Assembly (NCBI RefSeq): GCF_013166605.1
Contig: NZ_JABKKF010000001.1
Span: forward strand, 186,001-250,000
Source: Xylanibacter muris
GTDB lineage: Bacteria > Bacteroidota > Bacteroidia > Bacteroidales > Bacteroidaceae
DNA: 64,000 nucleotides
Reading direction: 5' to 3'
In this document: piece by piece, positions 55,152 to 64,000 of the stretch
Layout of the letters: every line of letters starts with the position of its first letter
Position numbering within the stretch: position 1 is the first letter of the stretch
The notes under the pieces: model-generated
What the model saw: the letters and a program-made list of their open reading frames with translations, nothing else
Databases searched by the model: none
What the model was told of the DNA's origin: nothing
Translations under genes and position numbers: made by a program

Positions 55152-57551
55152 ATGAAGAAACGTTTATTTTATCTGTCTGTAATCTTTTTCATGGCAGTGT
55201 TGCCGTTGTCGGGGCATAAACAAAAGGTTTTTGTGCCGGTAGGAAGCAAGCTGGATGTGGAAGGTCTCATCAATGGCGCAGACCTTAATATGGATATATC
55301 GGAGCTGAGCCTTTCTGACCTCAGGATACTCCGTAATTCGTTTGCCGCACGACAAGGATACCTGTTCATGGATTATACGTTCAGGGCAGTGTTCGGCCAT
55401 ACAACGTGGTATGACAGTCTGATGTTTGAACGTGACGCCACTTCGTATGATCAGCCTCTGAAGTATTCTAAGCAGGAGATTGCGTTCATCAATAAGATAA
55501 AGGCACGCGAAGCAGAACTTAAGAGGCGGAATTTCAAGTGCCGGCCCGGAGAGGTGGTAAACACGGACAATATAGTAAATACGTTCCAGTTGGAGGAATA
55601 TTCTGTCCCGTTGTATGAAAGGCTGGCAAAGGACGGATTCGCCATTGTGCCAAGAAACAACATACAGTTCTTTCACTGCTATGAGAACAATGACTATCAT
55701 AATTTCCCGAATTTCATAACCACCGACATGCATCTGCAGCTGGTCCATATATATTTCTCGAAACTGCTTCAGGATGTTGAGGAAAACAGGTTGAGGCTGC
55801 TTCTGTCGGAGTTTTTTCGCGGGATGCTGCATGAGACGGACAGTATAATGAATTCCACATCCGACAAGCGTCTGAGAAAGACAGCCGCTTTCGGTGTTGC
55901 TTTCTTTGCTGTCGGATGCAGTCTTGTAGACGGCGGCGGACGGTATATAGACAAGGCTCTGGCGGCAATACCGGCAGAATACGGCTATAGGCAGATGGCG
56001 GAAAATGAGCTTGTGGCCATAGATGCCTGCACGGATGCGCCCTCAGAACTGCTTGGATATATCAATCCGTATTTCATGTACAGTATGTTTCGTCCGCGCG
56101 GTAATTACACCTCCAATGAAAACTTGAAACGGTATTTCAGGGCCATGATGTGGTTGCAGCATGCTTCGGGATGTATCAGCGACCGTTCGCAGTTGAACAA
56201 TTTCATGCTTATGGCCGGTGTGATGAATGCCCGTCCGTATCTCCGGACCCTTATGGAGCGTATTTCTGCACCGATAGACCTGCTTGTGGGTCGTCCGGAC
56301 GGAGTGTCGGTGATCGACCTTGCCGATATCATGGCAGAGGAGAAGTTGGATATCGACAATTTGTGGAAATCAAAACGCGCTGTGAATAATGTGGCCTCGC
56401 GCCTCGATGCCATGAGCCGGAGCCGTGCGCGGATACGTCCGAAGGAGCAGCTGTCATGCAGTGAGAAGATAAGTCTGCTGCCGCAGAGGTATGTCTACGA
56501 TGCTGAGGTGCTTCAGGAACTTGTAGACGTGAAGACACGTCCGCGGACTTTGCGCGGATGTCCGAAAGGGCTTGACGTGTTTGCCGCGTTGGGTACGGGC
56601 GTGGCAACGCGTATCCTTGCAGATGAGCTGGATGAGTTCTCAAAATGGCCCGAATACGGAAAGAGGCTTGAGGGGGTGAAGACGCTGATGCCCCAGATGA
56701 CAAAAGATTCCACATTATATAATATATGGATGTCGGCGCTCACCGGTATGGTTGAGGCCAGGGACAGCCGCATGCCTTATTTCATGCAGACACCGAAGTG
56801 GGAGAAGAAAAACCTCAATGCGGCACTTGCGTCATGGGCAGAACTGAAGCACGACATGGTGCTGTATATGAAGCAGCCGATGGCGGCAGAATGTGGAGGT
56901 GCAATACCCGACCCGATAGTGGTGGGATATGTGGAACCCAACGTGGCTTATTGGAAAAAATCACTCGACCTGATAAGATATGCGGCAGACGTGCTCAGCC
57001 GCAACGGACTTATGACATCACGCTCATCCGATATAACGAGGCAACTTATGGAGAACACCGAGTTTATGCTGCGTATCTCGGAAAAGGAGCTTGCCGGAAA
57101 ACGGCTCACGGAAAATGAGTTCTGGAGTATAGAAAAGATGGGAAGCACATACGAGTGGCTTACTCTTGACATAATACGTCGCGGGACGGAGACGGGATTT
57201 GTGTGGGAAGACGTGACAGGACCTGACAAGTCTGTGTCGGTTGTATCTGACGTATATACGGCCAATGGAACAAACAATCCAAACAAGGGTGTGCTTCACG
57301 AAGGAGTGGGATATGTGGACGACCTTTTCGTCGTTGTGGAGATTAACGGACTGCTGTATCTCACGCGCGGTGCGGTGTTCTCATATCGTGAATTCCTTTC
57401 AGCACCCGGTGAAAGGCATACCGATGAGGAGTGGCAGAAGATGCTTGAGAAGAATCCGCGCAAGGGTGTGCCTGCATGGATGGATGAGATAATTATCCGG
57501 GATACGGTTCCGGCAGACAACGAGCTAATATTCTACAGTTCCGGATGTTGA
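55152..57551 (+). CDS. DUF3160 family secreted protein
   Basis: 799 aa with a signal peptide (about 1-21). It matches DUF3160, a mostly helical bacterial family of unknown function, recognised by LRILRNSFAARQGYLFMDYTFRAVFGHTTWY, NFPNFITTDMHLQLVHIYF and GVGYVDDLFVVVEINGLLYLTRGAVFSY. Residues 1-240 and 570-799 are best conserved by eye. It is periplasmic or surface-exposed. The CapA gene overlaps its stop by 7 bases, indicating functional linkage. Confidence 0.88.
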   Translation: MKKRLFYLSVIFFMAVLPLSGHKQKVFVPVGSKLDVEGLINGADLNMDISELSLSDLRILRNSFAARQGYLFMDYTFRAVFGHTTWYDSLMFERDATSYDQPLKYSKQEIAFINKIKAREAELKRRNFKCRPGEVVNTDNIVNTFQLEEYSVPLYERLAKDGFAIVPRNNIQFFHCYENNDYHNFPNFITTDMHLQLVHIYFSKLLQDVEENRLRLLLSEFFRGMLHETDSIMNSTSDKRLRKTAAFGVAFFAVGCSLVDGGGRYIDKALAAIPAEYGYRQMAENELVAIDACTDAPSELLGYINPYFMYSMFRPRGNYTSNENLKRYFRAMMWLQHASGCISDRSQLNNFMLMAGVMNARPYLRTLMERISAPIDLLVGRPDGVSVIDLADIMAEEKLDIDNLWKSKRAVNNVASRLDAMSRSRARIRPKEQLSCSEKISLLPQRYVYDAEVLQELVDVKTRPRTLRGCPKGLDVFAALGTGVATRILADELDEFSKWPEYGKRLEGVKTLMPQMTKDSTLYNIWMSALTGMVEARDSRMPYFMQTPKWEKKNLNAALASWAELKHDMVLYMKQPMAAECGGAIPDPIVVGYVEPNVAYWKKSLDLIRYAADVLSRNGLMTSRSSDITRQLMENTEFMLRISEKELAGKRLTENEFWSIEKMGSTYEWLTLDIIRRGTETGFVWEDVTGPDKSVSVVSDVYTANGTNNPNKGVLHEGVGYVDDLFVVVEINGLLYLTRGAVFSYREFLSAPGERHTDEEWQKMLEKNPRKGVPAWMDEIIIRDTVPADNELIFYSSGC

Positions 57552-58531
57552 CGGTGAAGATTCCGAAAGGTATTGTTTTGGGAACGGTCATCTGTGTGAT
57601 GATGTTTTGCTTCTGTCATGGAAAGGCTTATCCGGAGGATATAGGCAGGGATACTGTTTCCGTGCTGTTCACGGGAGATATTATGCTCGACCGTGGTGTG
57701 GGCAGGGTTATCAGGTATAAATCTCCCGACAGTCTGTTTACGCCTTCCGTCGATTCGCTGTTTCGTACGGCCGATGTGGTCGTAGGTAATCTGGAATGTC
57801 CGGCGACGGATATTTTCTCTCCGTTGCACAAGCGTTTTGTGTTCCGTGCCTCTCCGTCGTTGCTGCCTGTGCTTAAGCGGCACGGTATCACTCATCTGAA
57901 TCTTGCCAATAACCACAGTATAGATCACGGGCGTGAAGGGCTGAAGGATACACGGTGCAGGATAGCGGCTGCCGGTATTATGCCGGTAGGGTATGGCGAC
58001 AATGCCCGCGAGGCGGCTGCGCCGTTGTTTGTAGAGGGCGGTCCGCGTGACATATATATACTGTCCTCATTGCGTGTAATGTCAGAGAACTATGTATATA
58101 TGCCCGACAGGCCTTGCGTGTGTGAGGCAGGCATACGTGAGTTGTGTGACACGGTGAGGGCTGTAAGGCAACGCTCTCCGGATGCTTGTGTCATTGTCAG
58201 TCTTCACTGGGGTATTGAGCATACCTTGAGTCCTATGGTGGAACAGAGGATAGAGGCGCGAAGACTTATCGACAGCGGAGCCGATGCCGTTGTGGGGCAT
58301 CATTCGCATACGGTTCAGGATGTGGAGGTCTATAGGGGGAAGCCTGTATTCTATAGTCTCGGCAACTTTATCTTTGACCTCGACCGCCCCATAAACCGCC
58401 GCGGGCTTGTTGCCAGGCTTATTATAACCCGCACAGGAATAGGCTTTCAGGCAATTCCTGTCACGATAGGCAATTGCAGACCCCACGTCGCAGAGACCGG
58501 TGGCGATAGTCCTGCATTGACATATCGCTGA
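57545..58531 (+). CDS. CapA family protein (poly-gamma-glutamate biosynthesis-type)
   Basis: 328 aa. The N-terminus is a signal or membrane helix (IVLGTVICVMMFCFCHG). The PGA_cap metallophosphatase-like domain shows FTGDIMLDRGVGR, VGNLECPATD, LANNHSIDHG, LHWGIEH and GHHSHTVQDVE. CapA-type proteins act in poly-gamma-glutamate synthesis in some bacteria, but many Bacteroidetes members have no such pathway and unknown roles. No capB or capC gene is present here. It overlaps the DUF3160 gene by 7 bases. Confidence 0.92.
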   Translation: MLTVKIPKGIVLGTVICVMMFCFCHGKAYPEDIGRDTVSVLFTGDIMLDRGVGRVIRYKSPDSLFTPSVDSLFRTADVVVGNLECPATDIFSPLHKRFVFRASPSLLPVLKRHGITHLNLANNHSIDHGREGLKDTRCRIAAAGIMPVGYGDNAREAAAPLFVEGGPRDIYILSSLRVMSENYVYMPDRPCVCEAGIRELCDTVRAVRQRSPDACVIVSLHWGIEHTLSPMVEQRIEARRLIDSGADAVVGHHSHTVQDVEVYRGKPVFYSLGNFIFDLDRPINRRGLVARLIITRTGIGFQAIPVTIGNCRPHVAETGGDSPALTYR

Positions 58532-58589
58532 GTCATGGTATGTGATTAGAATCAATTGTCTGGTTGAATATAAATAAAATCTTTTCCTA

Positions 58590-60146
58590 ATGAAAGAATT
58601 GTTATTGGTTGTCTTAATGTCCCTCTCAATGGTGTGTCATGCACGATGTGAGATTGAATGCCGTATGGAGACTGTTAGTCGTGACACGGTCGGGGTAGTT
58701 GTCTCACATCATGTATCTCCAACGGATATACGCCCGTGGGAAGCACTTATTCATGAACTGGCGGAAAGTGAGGATATGGAAACTGATGCCTGGGAGAATT
58801 TTTACGACCGTCTGAGCCAACTTGAAGAGTCTCCGATAAACATAAACAGGGCAGACAGGGAAGAGCTCGGACAGTTGCCCTTCCTCTCGGACAGCCAGAT
58901 AGAAGATATATGCGAATACATATACAGATATGGCGGAATGAAAACTGTCCAGGAGCTTGTTGCAATAAGTTCCATCGATTATATCCGCCGCGGGCTTATG
59001 CGGCATTTTGTGTATGCCGGTGAACCGGAAAAGGAGAAAGTGCGGGATGATGTTGTCCGGCTTTTCAAAAACGGTCATCATGAGCTGACCGGATATGTGA
59101 AATTGCCGTTTTACGACCGTAAGGGCGATGTCAACGGCTATCATGGCTATAAATATAAGCACTGGTTCAGGTATGGATATGTGTCAGGCAACAGGCTTAA
59201 GTTCGGACTTGTGGCTTCGCAGGATGCCGGTGAGCCGCTGTTCGGAAACAAGAACAGGCTTGGGTATGACTATTATTCTCCATATTTCCTGTTGCGTGGT
59301 GCAGGGCGCATGGAAACTCTTGCCATAGGCAGATACAGGCTGTCGTTCGGCATGGGACTTGTGGTAAACTCAGGACTCACCATGGGCAAGGCTTCGATGT
59401 TGGCGGGCATGGGACGTTCCTCAAATAATATCACGGCACATTCGTCGCGTATGGAGAGCGGATATTTTCAGGGCGTTGGAGCCACAGTAAGGATAAGCAA
59501 AAGTCTAAGGATGAGTGTATTTGTGTCATATCGGAATTTCGATGCCACGCTGAACAAGGATGAGAATCATACCGCAGCCACACTTATTACTTCGGGATAT
59601 CATCGCACAGACCTTGAACTGCAGAAAAAGAACAATACGCATGCAATGGCAGGCGGAATGAATACGAGATATTACAGAAACGGCTTTTATATTGGTGCGA
59701 CATCGCTGTATACAAGGCTCAGCCGCGAGCTGCGTCCTGATAAGAGCCAGGCATACAGGCAATATTATGCAAGCGGCAGGGATTTCATTAATACGTCGGT
59801 GGATTACGGATATGTGAACGGGATGATTGCCGTCAAAGGCGAGACAGCCGTTAATAAGTCAGGAGCTTTGGCAACAGTAAACACCGTAAGTGCGGATATT
59901 TTCGACAACCTCAGTATAATGCTGCTTCAGCGGTATTATTCACGCCGTTATTCATCTCTTTATTCAAGAAGCTTCAGCGAGGGCGGGCATGTTCAGAATG
60001 AGAGCGGAGTGTATTTGGGAGCCGGCTATTCCCCATGCCGCAACCTGCGTATCACGGCATATTCGGACTATGCTTATTTTCCTTGGGTGCGTTATCGGGT
60101 GAGCCGTTCCTCATGGGCTTCTGACAATATGTTGCAGGGACATTGA
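58590..60146 (+). pseudogene. Helix-hairpin-helix envelope protein, N-terminal part (frameshifted)
   Basis: 518 aa as read, starting with a signal peptide. A ComEA-like helix-hairpin-helix region lies at about 75-130 (SPININRADREELGQLPF), followed by a long beta-strand-rich region that looks like a beta-barrel or surface protein (RYGYVSGNRLKFGLVAS and many aromatic-ending strands). The frame ends at 60144-60146. The next frame continues directly (60143-60661), and together they give about 690 aa. A missing base near the GGGA at 60137-60141 would explain it. Confidence 0.75.
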
Positions 60147-60661
60147 GTAATGGCAGGTACGGGTTTACGGCACGTTATAGGATGAGGGTCAGGGCCAGGG
60201 ATATCAAGAAAGGCGTGAGCATGAGATATTATGAGACGCATTCCATACGTATGGGGGTATCGTATAGCAGTGATGCACTATATCTGCGTACATCGGCTGA
60301 CTTTGTATCATCCGACTATAAGGGCCGGGATACGGGATGGCTGTTGTCTCAGACGGCATGTTACAGATACAGGCGCATGAGACTTGACATGAGTATGGTC
60401 TATTTCGATACAGACAGCTATGAAAGCCGTCTATATGCATACGAGAAAGGCCTGTTGTATGGTTTTTCTTCTTTTATGTGCTATGGTAAAGGTATGCGAG
60501 GGACGCTGATATCACGTGTTGACATATCTGATAAGATAATGGTCATGGCGAAGATTGGCTATACCGCATATTTTGACCGGTCGTCAATCGGTTCGGGGCT
60601 GCAGATGATAGATGCCTCGTCGATGACGGACACAGAGCTACAGGTGAGGATGAGGTTCTGA
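60143..60661 (+). pseudogene. Helix-hairpin-helix envelope protein, C-terminal part (frameshifted)
   Basis: 172 residues with no ATG start of its own; the frame begins at a TTG in the middle of the upstream gene. It continues the same alternating strands (FTARYRMRVRARD, ISRVDISDKIMVMAKIGY). The two pieces read as one protein if one base is added near 60140. It is a natural frameshift, a sequencing error or a slippage site. Confidence 0.7.
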
Positions 60662-60698
60662 ATGGGGAACAAACCGGTCGTTGTGTTTGAGTTAATGG

Positions 60699-60740
60699 AA
60701 AACGTGGACAATACCATAAAACAAGTATTGTCCACGTTTT
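60699..60740 (+). terminator. Terminator of the envelope operon
   Basis: AAAACGTGGACAATAC (60699-60714) pairs perfectly with GTATTGTCCACGTTTT (60725-60740), ending in a short T run. Confidence 0.75.
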
Positions 60741-60808
60741 GCTATGTATCCGAAAGACTGCTGTATAAACGCCCGAGGGCAGTCTCAATCTATCTTGAAT
60801 ACTCTTTT

Positions 60809-60825
60809 ACATCGCAAAGCGATGT
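60809..60825 (-). repeat. REP-like palindrome
   Basis: ACATCGCAAAGCGATGT, a 7-bp perfect stem with AAA loop, followed by ACATAC in place of the family CCCTAC. Confidence 0.75.
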
Positions 60826-60862
60826 ACATACATTATAAATGGTTCTGCAGAGACGTCCACAA

Positions 60863-60885
60863 GTAGGGACGTGCCTTTGGCACGT
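60863..60885 (+). repeat. REP-like palindrome, variant stem
   Basis: GTAGGGACGTGCCTTTGGCA followed by CGT. It has the family head GTAGGGAC on the + strand, but its stem is GTGCC/GGCAC instead of ATCGC/GCGAT, so both sides of the stem have changed together. Confidence 0.75.
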
Positions 60886-60925
60886 GTCATGCGCATTGTT
60901 ATAAACGTATGACTGTACACTGTAC

Positions 60926-60948
60926 ACATCGCAAAGCGATGTCCCTAC
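60926..60948 (-). repeat. REP-like palindrome with GTAGGGAC head
   Basis: ACATCGCAAAGCGATGT followed by CCCTAC, identical to the copy at 35681-35703. Confidence 0.75.
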
Positions 60949-60989
60949 ATGTGCCAGAGTCCGGCATACACATCTGAGACTTCCACATT

Positions 60990-61035
60990 CCACCCCATTT
61001 CTCCCTTTTGGTGGAGTTGGAGGGGCTTCTTCCTG
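60990..61035. repeat. Intergenic repeat related to 22960-22996
   Basis: Contains CCACC/GGTGG pairing and GGAGTTGGAGGGGCTTCTTCC, which resembles in opposite orientation the sequence near 22940-22969. Confidence 0.5.
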
Positions 61036-61117
61036 TCCTTACATCCGGCAGAGTTTGAAATCAGACCTTAAGCCTGTGTGTTATTACACTTCTTATTGTC
61101 TGATAACCTGTTCGGGT

Positions 61118-62608
61118 TTATTTGTTCAGATTCCAGACACATCCGTCCTTGGTGTCTTTCACTTCAAATCCTGCGTCTTTCAGCGCATCTCGTATCTGGT
61201 CGCAGGTGACCCAATCCTTGTTGGCACGTGCCTTGGCGCGAAGGTCGAGCACCATGTCTACAACCTTGCCGTATGCTTCCTCGCGTCCGGAACTGTCGCA
61301 GCCCTTTTCGTTTTTCAGTCCGAGAAGTTCGAATGCAAACAGATTCATCGTTTCGGTGAGCTCTTTCAGGTCATCTGTACTTACGCTTGACTTGTGGTCT
61401 GTAATCAGGTTGATGACATGGCATGCTTCAAACAGATAGCTTATTACCACAGGTGTCTGGAAGTCGTCGTTCATGGCGTCATAGCATCTCTGTCTCAGGC
61501 CGTGTATGAATTTTGCCGTTTCCTCATCACTTGCATCAGACGGAGTAATACGGCTGAGGCTGTTCATGCCGTTCAACAGTTTCTCAAGTCCTTTCTCGCT
61601 TGCTGTGAGAGCCTCGTTGGAGAAGTCGACAGTGCCGCGATAATGTGCGGACAGAATGAAGAACCTTATTGTCATAGGGCTGTAGGCCTTGCTAAGGCTT
61701 TCGTGATTGCCTGTGAAGAACTGTTCAAGGGTGATGAAGTTGCCGAGCGACTTACCCATCTTCTGCCCGTTGATGGTAATCATGTTGTTGTGCATCCAAT
61801 ATCGTACCATTTGGTCGCCCTGGCTTGCCACTGCCTGTGCAATTTCGCATTCATGGTGAGGGAATACAAGATCCATTCCGCCTCCGTGTATGTCGAAGTG
61901 GTTGCCGAGATATTTGCGTCCCATGGCTGTACATTCGCAGTGCCATCCGGGAAATCCTTCGCTCCACGGGCTTGGCCATCTCATGATATGCTCAGGCTGT
62001 GCTTTCTTCCACAAGGCGAAATCCACCTGATTGCGCTTCTCTCCCACACCGTCAAGCTCGCGGCTGGCATTTATTACATCATCAAGATTACGTCCCGACA
62101 GTATTCCGTATTTGTGGTCCTTATTGTATTTCTCGATGTCGAAATATACCGAGCCGTTGCTTTCGTAGGCGTATCCGTTGTCGAGTATTTCCTTGACAAG
62201 CTGTTCCTGTTCCATGATATGGCCTGTGGCGTGGGGTTCGATGCTGGGCGGCAATACGTTGAGTGCTTTCATCGCATCGTGGAAGCGGTTGGTGTAGTGT
62301 TGCGCTATCTCCATCGGCTCGAGCTGTTCCAGCCGTGCCTTTTTTGCAATCTTGTCGTCACCGTCATCGGCATCATGCTCAAGATGCCCCACATCGGTTA
62401 TGTTACGGACATAGCGCACCTTGTAGCCAAGGTGTTTCAGATAGCGGAATACTATGTCGAATGTTATTCCCGGGCGGGCGTGTCCCAGATGCGGGTCACC
62501 ATAGACAGTGGGGCCGCATACATACATGCCGACATTGGGTGAATGAAGCGGTTCAAACTTTTCCTTTCTTCTGCTTAACGTGTTATATATCAGAAGTGTC
62601 TGTTTCAT
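61118..62608 (-). CDS. cysS: Cysteine--tRNA ligase
   Basis: 496 aa, normal for CysRS. It charges tRNA-Cys. The class I HIGH motif appears as HLGH in PHLGHARP, and KMSKS as KMGKS in [12 protein letters not shown]. Zinc ligands are visible as Cys in YVCGPTVYG and in WHCECTAMG, with the His/Glu pair in [10 protein letters not shown]. It has its own promoter (62673-62701). Confidence 0.97.
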   Translation of the reverse strand: MKQTLLIYNTLSRRKEKFEPLHSPNVGMYVCGPTVYGDPHLGHARPGITFDIVFRYLKHLGYKVRYVRNITDVGHLEHDADDGDDKIAKKARLEQLEPMEIAQHYTNRFHDAMKALNVLPPSIEPHATGHIMEQEQLVKEILDNGYAYESNGSVYFDIEKYNKDHKYGILSGRNLDDVINASRELDGVGEKRNQVDFALWKKAQPEHIMRWPSPWSEGFPGWHCECTAMGRKYLGNHFDIHGGGMDLVFPHHECEIAQAVASQGDQMVRYWMHNNMITINGQKMGKSLGNFITLEQFFTGNHESLSKAYSPMTIRFFILSAHYRGTVDFSNEALTASEKGLEKLLNGMNSLSRITPSDASDEETAKFIHGLRQRCYDAMNDDFQTPVVISYLFEACHVINLITDHKSSVSTDDLKELTETMNLFAFELLGLKNEKGCDSSGREEAYGKVVDMVLDLRAKARANKDWVTCDQIRDALKDAGFEVKDTKDGCVWNLNK

Positions 62609-62672
62609 ATCGTTTTGTATTTTTGTTCTTTATTGCCTGTTTGCAATAACCCTTATGGTCTGTTATGCAGTG

Positions 62673-62701
62673 CAAATTTAGACAAAAATTCTGAATTACA
62701 A
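62673..62701 (-). promoter_or_regulatory. cysS promoter
   Basis: On the minus strand, TTG (62701-62699), 18 bases, then TAAATTTG (62680-62673), 65 bases before the ATG. Confidence 0.6.
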
Positions 62702-62732
62702 TTTGTATGATGCGGAAAATAATCGTATATTG

Positions 62733-63899
62733 TCAGTTTGCGGTCAGAGGCTTCCGGCAGATGATATCCTGAATCTGTGTTGAAAGATGTCTTATTATCG
62801 CAAGATCGCTTTTTACTTCGCCTTGCATAAGATATTTGTTTTTCTTTTTCTCGATACTGTTGAGTATTTCAGAGGCCTTGGCCGTATTCTTTTCTTTATA
62901 TGCGGCTATTGCCCATAAAAGCCTTTGCTTGCTTGACATCACGTTTTTGAATTGGTTTATGTACGTAAGAAGTTTCTTGTCGAGAAGCTTGTCTGCCAAA
63001 GGTGTGTCACCTGTTACGAGAGCGCAGAATGCAAGTTCCGCCGATGCTTCAAGTCGCATAAGCCCTACTGTTTCATTATTGTGGTCTGTTATCTCACGAA
63101 AACCGTCGAGTGCTCCATGAAAGTCGAGACGGTCGAGTTTCAGGATTACGCATATCAGGTGCATGTTTACGGCAAGGGCGTTGCCGTAGTCTGTTACGGC
63201 CTGTTCTTCAAACCATTCCGCCGGCATATCTTTCGGGCGTATGCCGTCCTGTGCCGCGGCATTAATACGCAACATATTCATTACGTATTTTTTTGTTTCC
63301 GGCAGTCTGTTGAGCATAAGTGCGTTATATCCGTCGTTTGTTATTCCGCTTATTTTCATTGGAATTCCATTGATAAAGGCTAACAGCAGATTTATGATGA
63401 CAGCCGTTCCGAACAGGACGTTTGTGAAGACGGTATCGAGTGCGATGAGCGGTATTGATGAAAGGACGGCGAATATTATGTTTACCGCCACTCCTCCGAC
63501 GTTATACCAGAATACGGGAATGTCATTTATGTTGCGGTCGGGAGGAAGCATGAGGCATTGTCCGCCTGTGCCTGCAATGCCGAACATGCGCCATTGCAGG
63601 CGTCCGTCCTTGCGCATCAGCGTAAGGTTGCCTATTCTGAACGACACAAACTTATATCCGGTCAAAAGGCCGGCAAGCAGATGCCCGGCCTCGTGCCCCG
63701 CTATTGCCGATAGCAGCACTGCCGTCAATGACAGTATCAGTGCGAGGAAGTATGGTGCGTCGGACCATTGCAGACTGAATCTGTCCAAGAGCTCTGCAAA
63801 TGGAATGTCCTTAACAAACGATATGCCGAGTATTGACGCAAAGAAGCCAATCGTGGCGGATATGGAGAGGATAAGTATTATTTTTATGAATTTAATCAT
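62733..63899 (-). CDS. M50-like membrane zinc metalloprotease family protein
   Basis: 388 aa. About five or six membrane helices fill residues 5-215. SAIAGHEAGHLLAGLL contains the HExxH-type zinc motif (HEAGH), and a second helix near FGTAVIINLLLAFINGIPM could supply the third ligand region of the site-2 protease family. The C-terminal 170 residues are soluble and helical, like a tetratricopeptide-type arm. The function is not proven; regulated proteolysis of a membrane substrate is inferred. It follows the next gene upstream by 36 bases. Confidence 0.75.
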   Translation of the reverse strand: MIKFIKIILILSISATIGFFASILGISFVKDIPFAELLDRFSLQWSDAPYFLALILSLTAVLLSAIAGHEAGHLLAGLLTGYKFVSFRIGNLTLMRKDGRLQWRMFGIAGTGGQCLMLPPDRNINDIPVFWYNVGGVAVNIIFAVLSSIPLIALDTVFTNVLFGTAVIINLLLAFINGIPMKISGITNDGYNALMLNRLPETKKYVMNMLRINAAAQDGIRPKDMPAEWFEEQAVTDYGNALAVNMHLICVILKLDRLDFHGALDGFREITDHNNETVGLMRLEASAELAFCALVTGDTPLADKLLDKKLLTYINQFKNVMSSKQRLLWAIAAYKEKNTAKASEILNSIEKKKNKYLMQGEVKSDLAIIRHLSTQIQDIICRKPLTAN

Positions 63900-63935
63900 T
63901 TGTATGCTTGTAAATCAGTAAGTCTGAGGTGTATT

Positions 63936-64000
63936 CATTTTATTGCCTCTACCGTATATCCTGCTTTTTCAAGCAGTTTCAGCACACCGTTGTCGCCCGG
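63936..64000 (-). CDS. Partial CDS, C-terminal end of an unrecognised protein
   Basis: The last 21 codons of a gene that continues beyond the window. The end reads PGDNGVLKLLEKAGYTVEAI. The segment is too short to assign. It lies 36 bases before the M50-like gene on the same strand, so the two may share a transcript. Confidence 0.5.

Larger units (their letters stand above)
60662..61117. other. Intergenic region with REP-like cluster
   Basis: No gene was found. It holds a terminator (60699-60740), three REP-like palindromes (60809-60825, 60863-60885, 60926-60948) and a CCTCC/GGAGG-type repeat near 60990-61035. Confidence 0.75.

Noticed and set aside
61394..62542. 382-codon open frame on the + strand
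   Set aside because: It is antisense to cysS, which has all class I synthetase motifs in the other strand. The frame shows no family features.

Overview
The window looks like a chromosomal segment of a gut-type Bacteroidales bacterium (Bacteroides, Phocaeicola, Prevotella or a close relative). The evidence is the Bacteroidetes promoter form (TTG or TTTG, about 20 bases, then TAnnTTTG) in front of many genes, the enzymes present (GH2, GH29, GH97 and GH106 glycosidases, a type II-like glutaminyl cyclase, DUF4294 and DUF3160 proteins), and an ISAon1-type insertion sequence. The genus cannot be fixed from the sequence alone.

Region 1 (1-19199) is the downstream part of an A+T-rich capsule or exopolysaccharide locus, all on the + strand with many ATGA overlaps. 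It holds a partial FrhB-like protein, a polysaccharide pyruvyl transferase, a Wzy-type polymerase, about nine glycosyltransferases (one fused to an acyltransferase, one split into Alg14-like and Alg13-like halves), hexapeptide and membrane acyltransferases, a nucleotidyltransferase, a P-loop kinase, an SDR protein and a GMC-like oxidoreductase. Both membrane O-acyltransferases carry a long in-frame poly-C tract (C9 and C8), which suggests phase-variable decoration. The flippase and the priming transferase would lie upstream of the window.

Region 2 (19389-22814) has a three-gene operon of unrecognised proteins with its own promoter, then glf (UDP-galactopyranose mutase) behind a promoter covered by an inverted repeat. 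Region 3 (23253-28852) has an SF2 helicase with a WG-repeat-like C-terminus, a beta-carbonic anhydrase preceded by a 26-codon ORF that resembles the start of an AAA ATPase, and a divergent pair of a glycosyltransferase and an orphan FecE-like ABC ATPase.

Region 4 (29234-37223) has a GH106 protein, a rubredoxin gene (54 codons, minus strand), trpS, an acetyl-xylan-esterase-like protein and a complete ISAon1-type element with 23-bp perfect ends. Region 5 (37257-44784, minus) has a flotillin-like and NfeD-like pair behind a GH2 beta-galactosidase, plus a GH29 fucosidase. Region 6 (45063-54384) has a choloylglycine-hydrolase-like enzyme, a DUF4294 protein, an operon of an Lrp regulator with a C26-M19 fusion hydrolase and a glutaminyl cyclase-like enzyme, a glycerate kinase, a GlsB-like membrane protein and a GH97 enzyme. 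Region 7 (54565-60661) is an envelope-type operon: a secreted DxNxDG protein, DUF3160, CapA and a helix-hairpin-helix protein broken by a frameshift. The window ends with cysS and an M50-like membrane protease on the minus strand.

The most novel signals are non-coding. Two copies of a roughly 211-bp intergenic element (32361-32571 and 51711-51922) each contain four 15-bp dyad units at an exact 22-bp period. There is also a dispersed REP-like palindrome family with a GTAGGGAC head. No tRNA, rRNA or CRISPR array was recognised.
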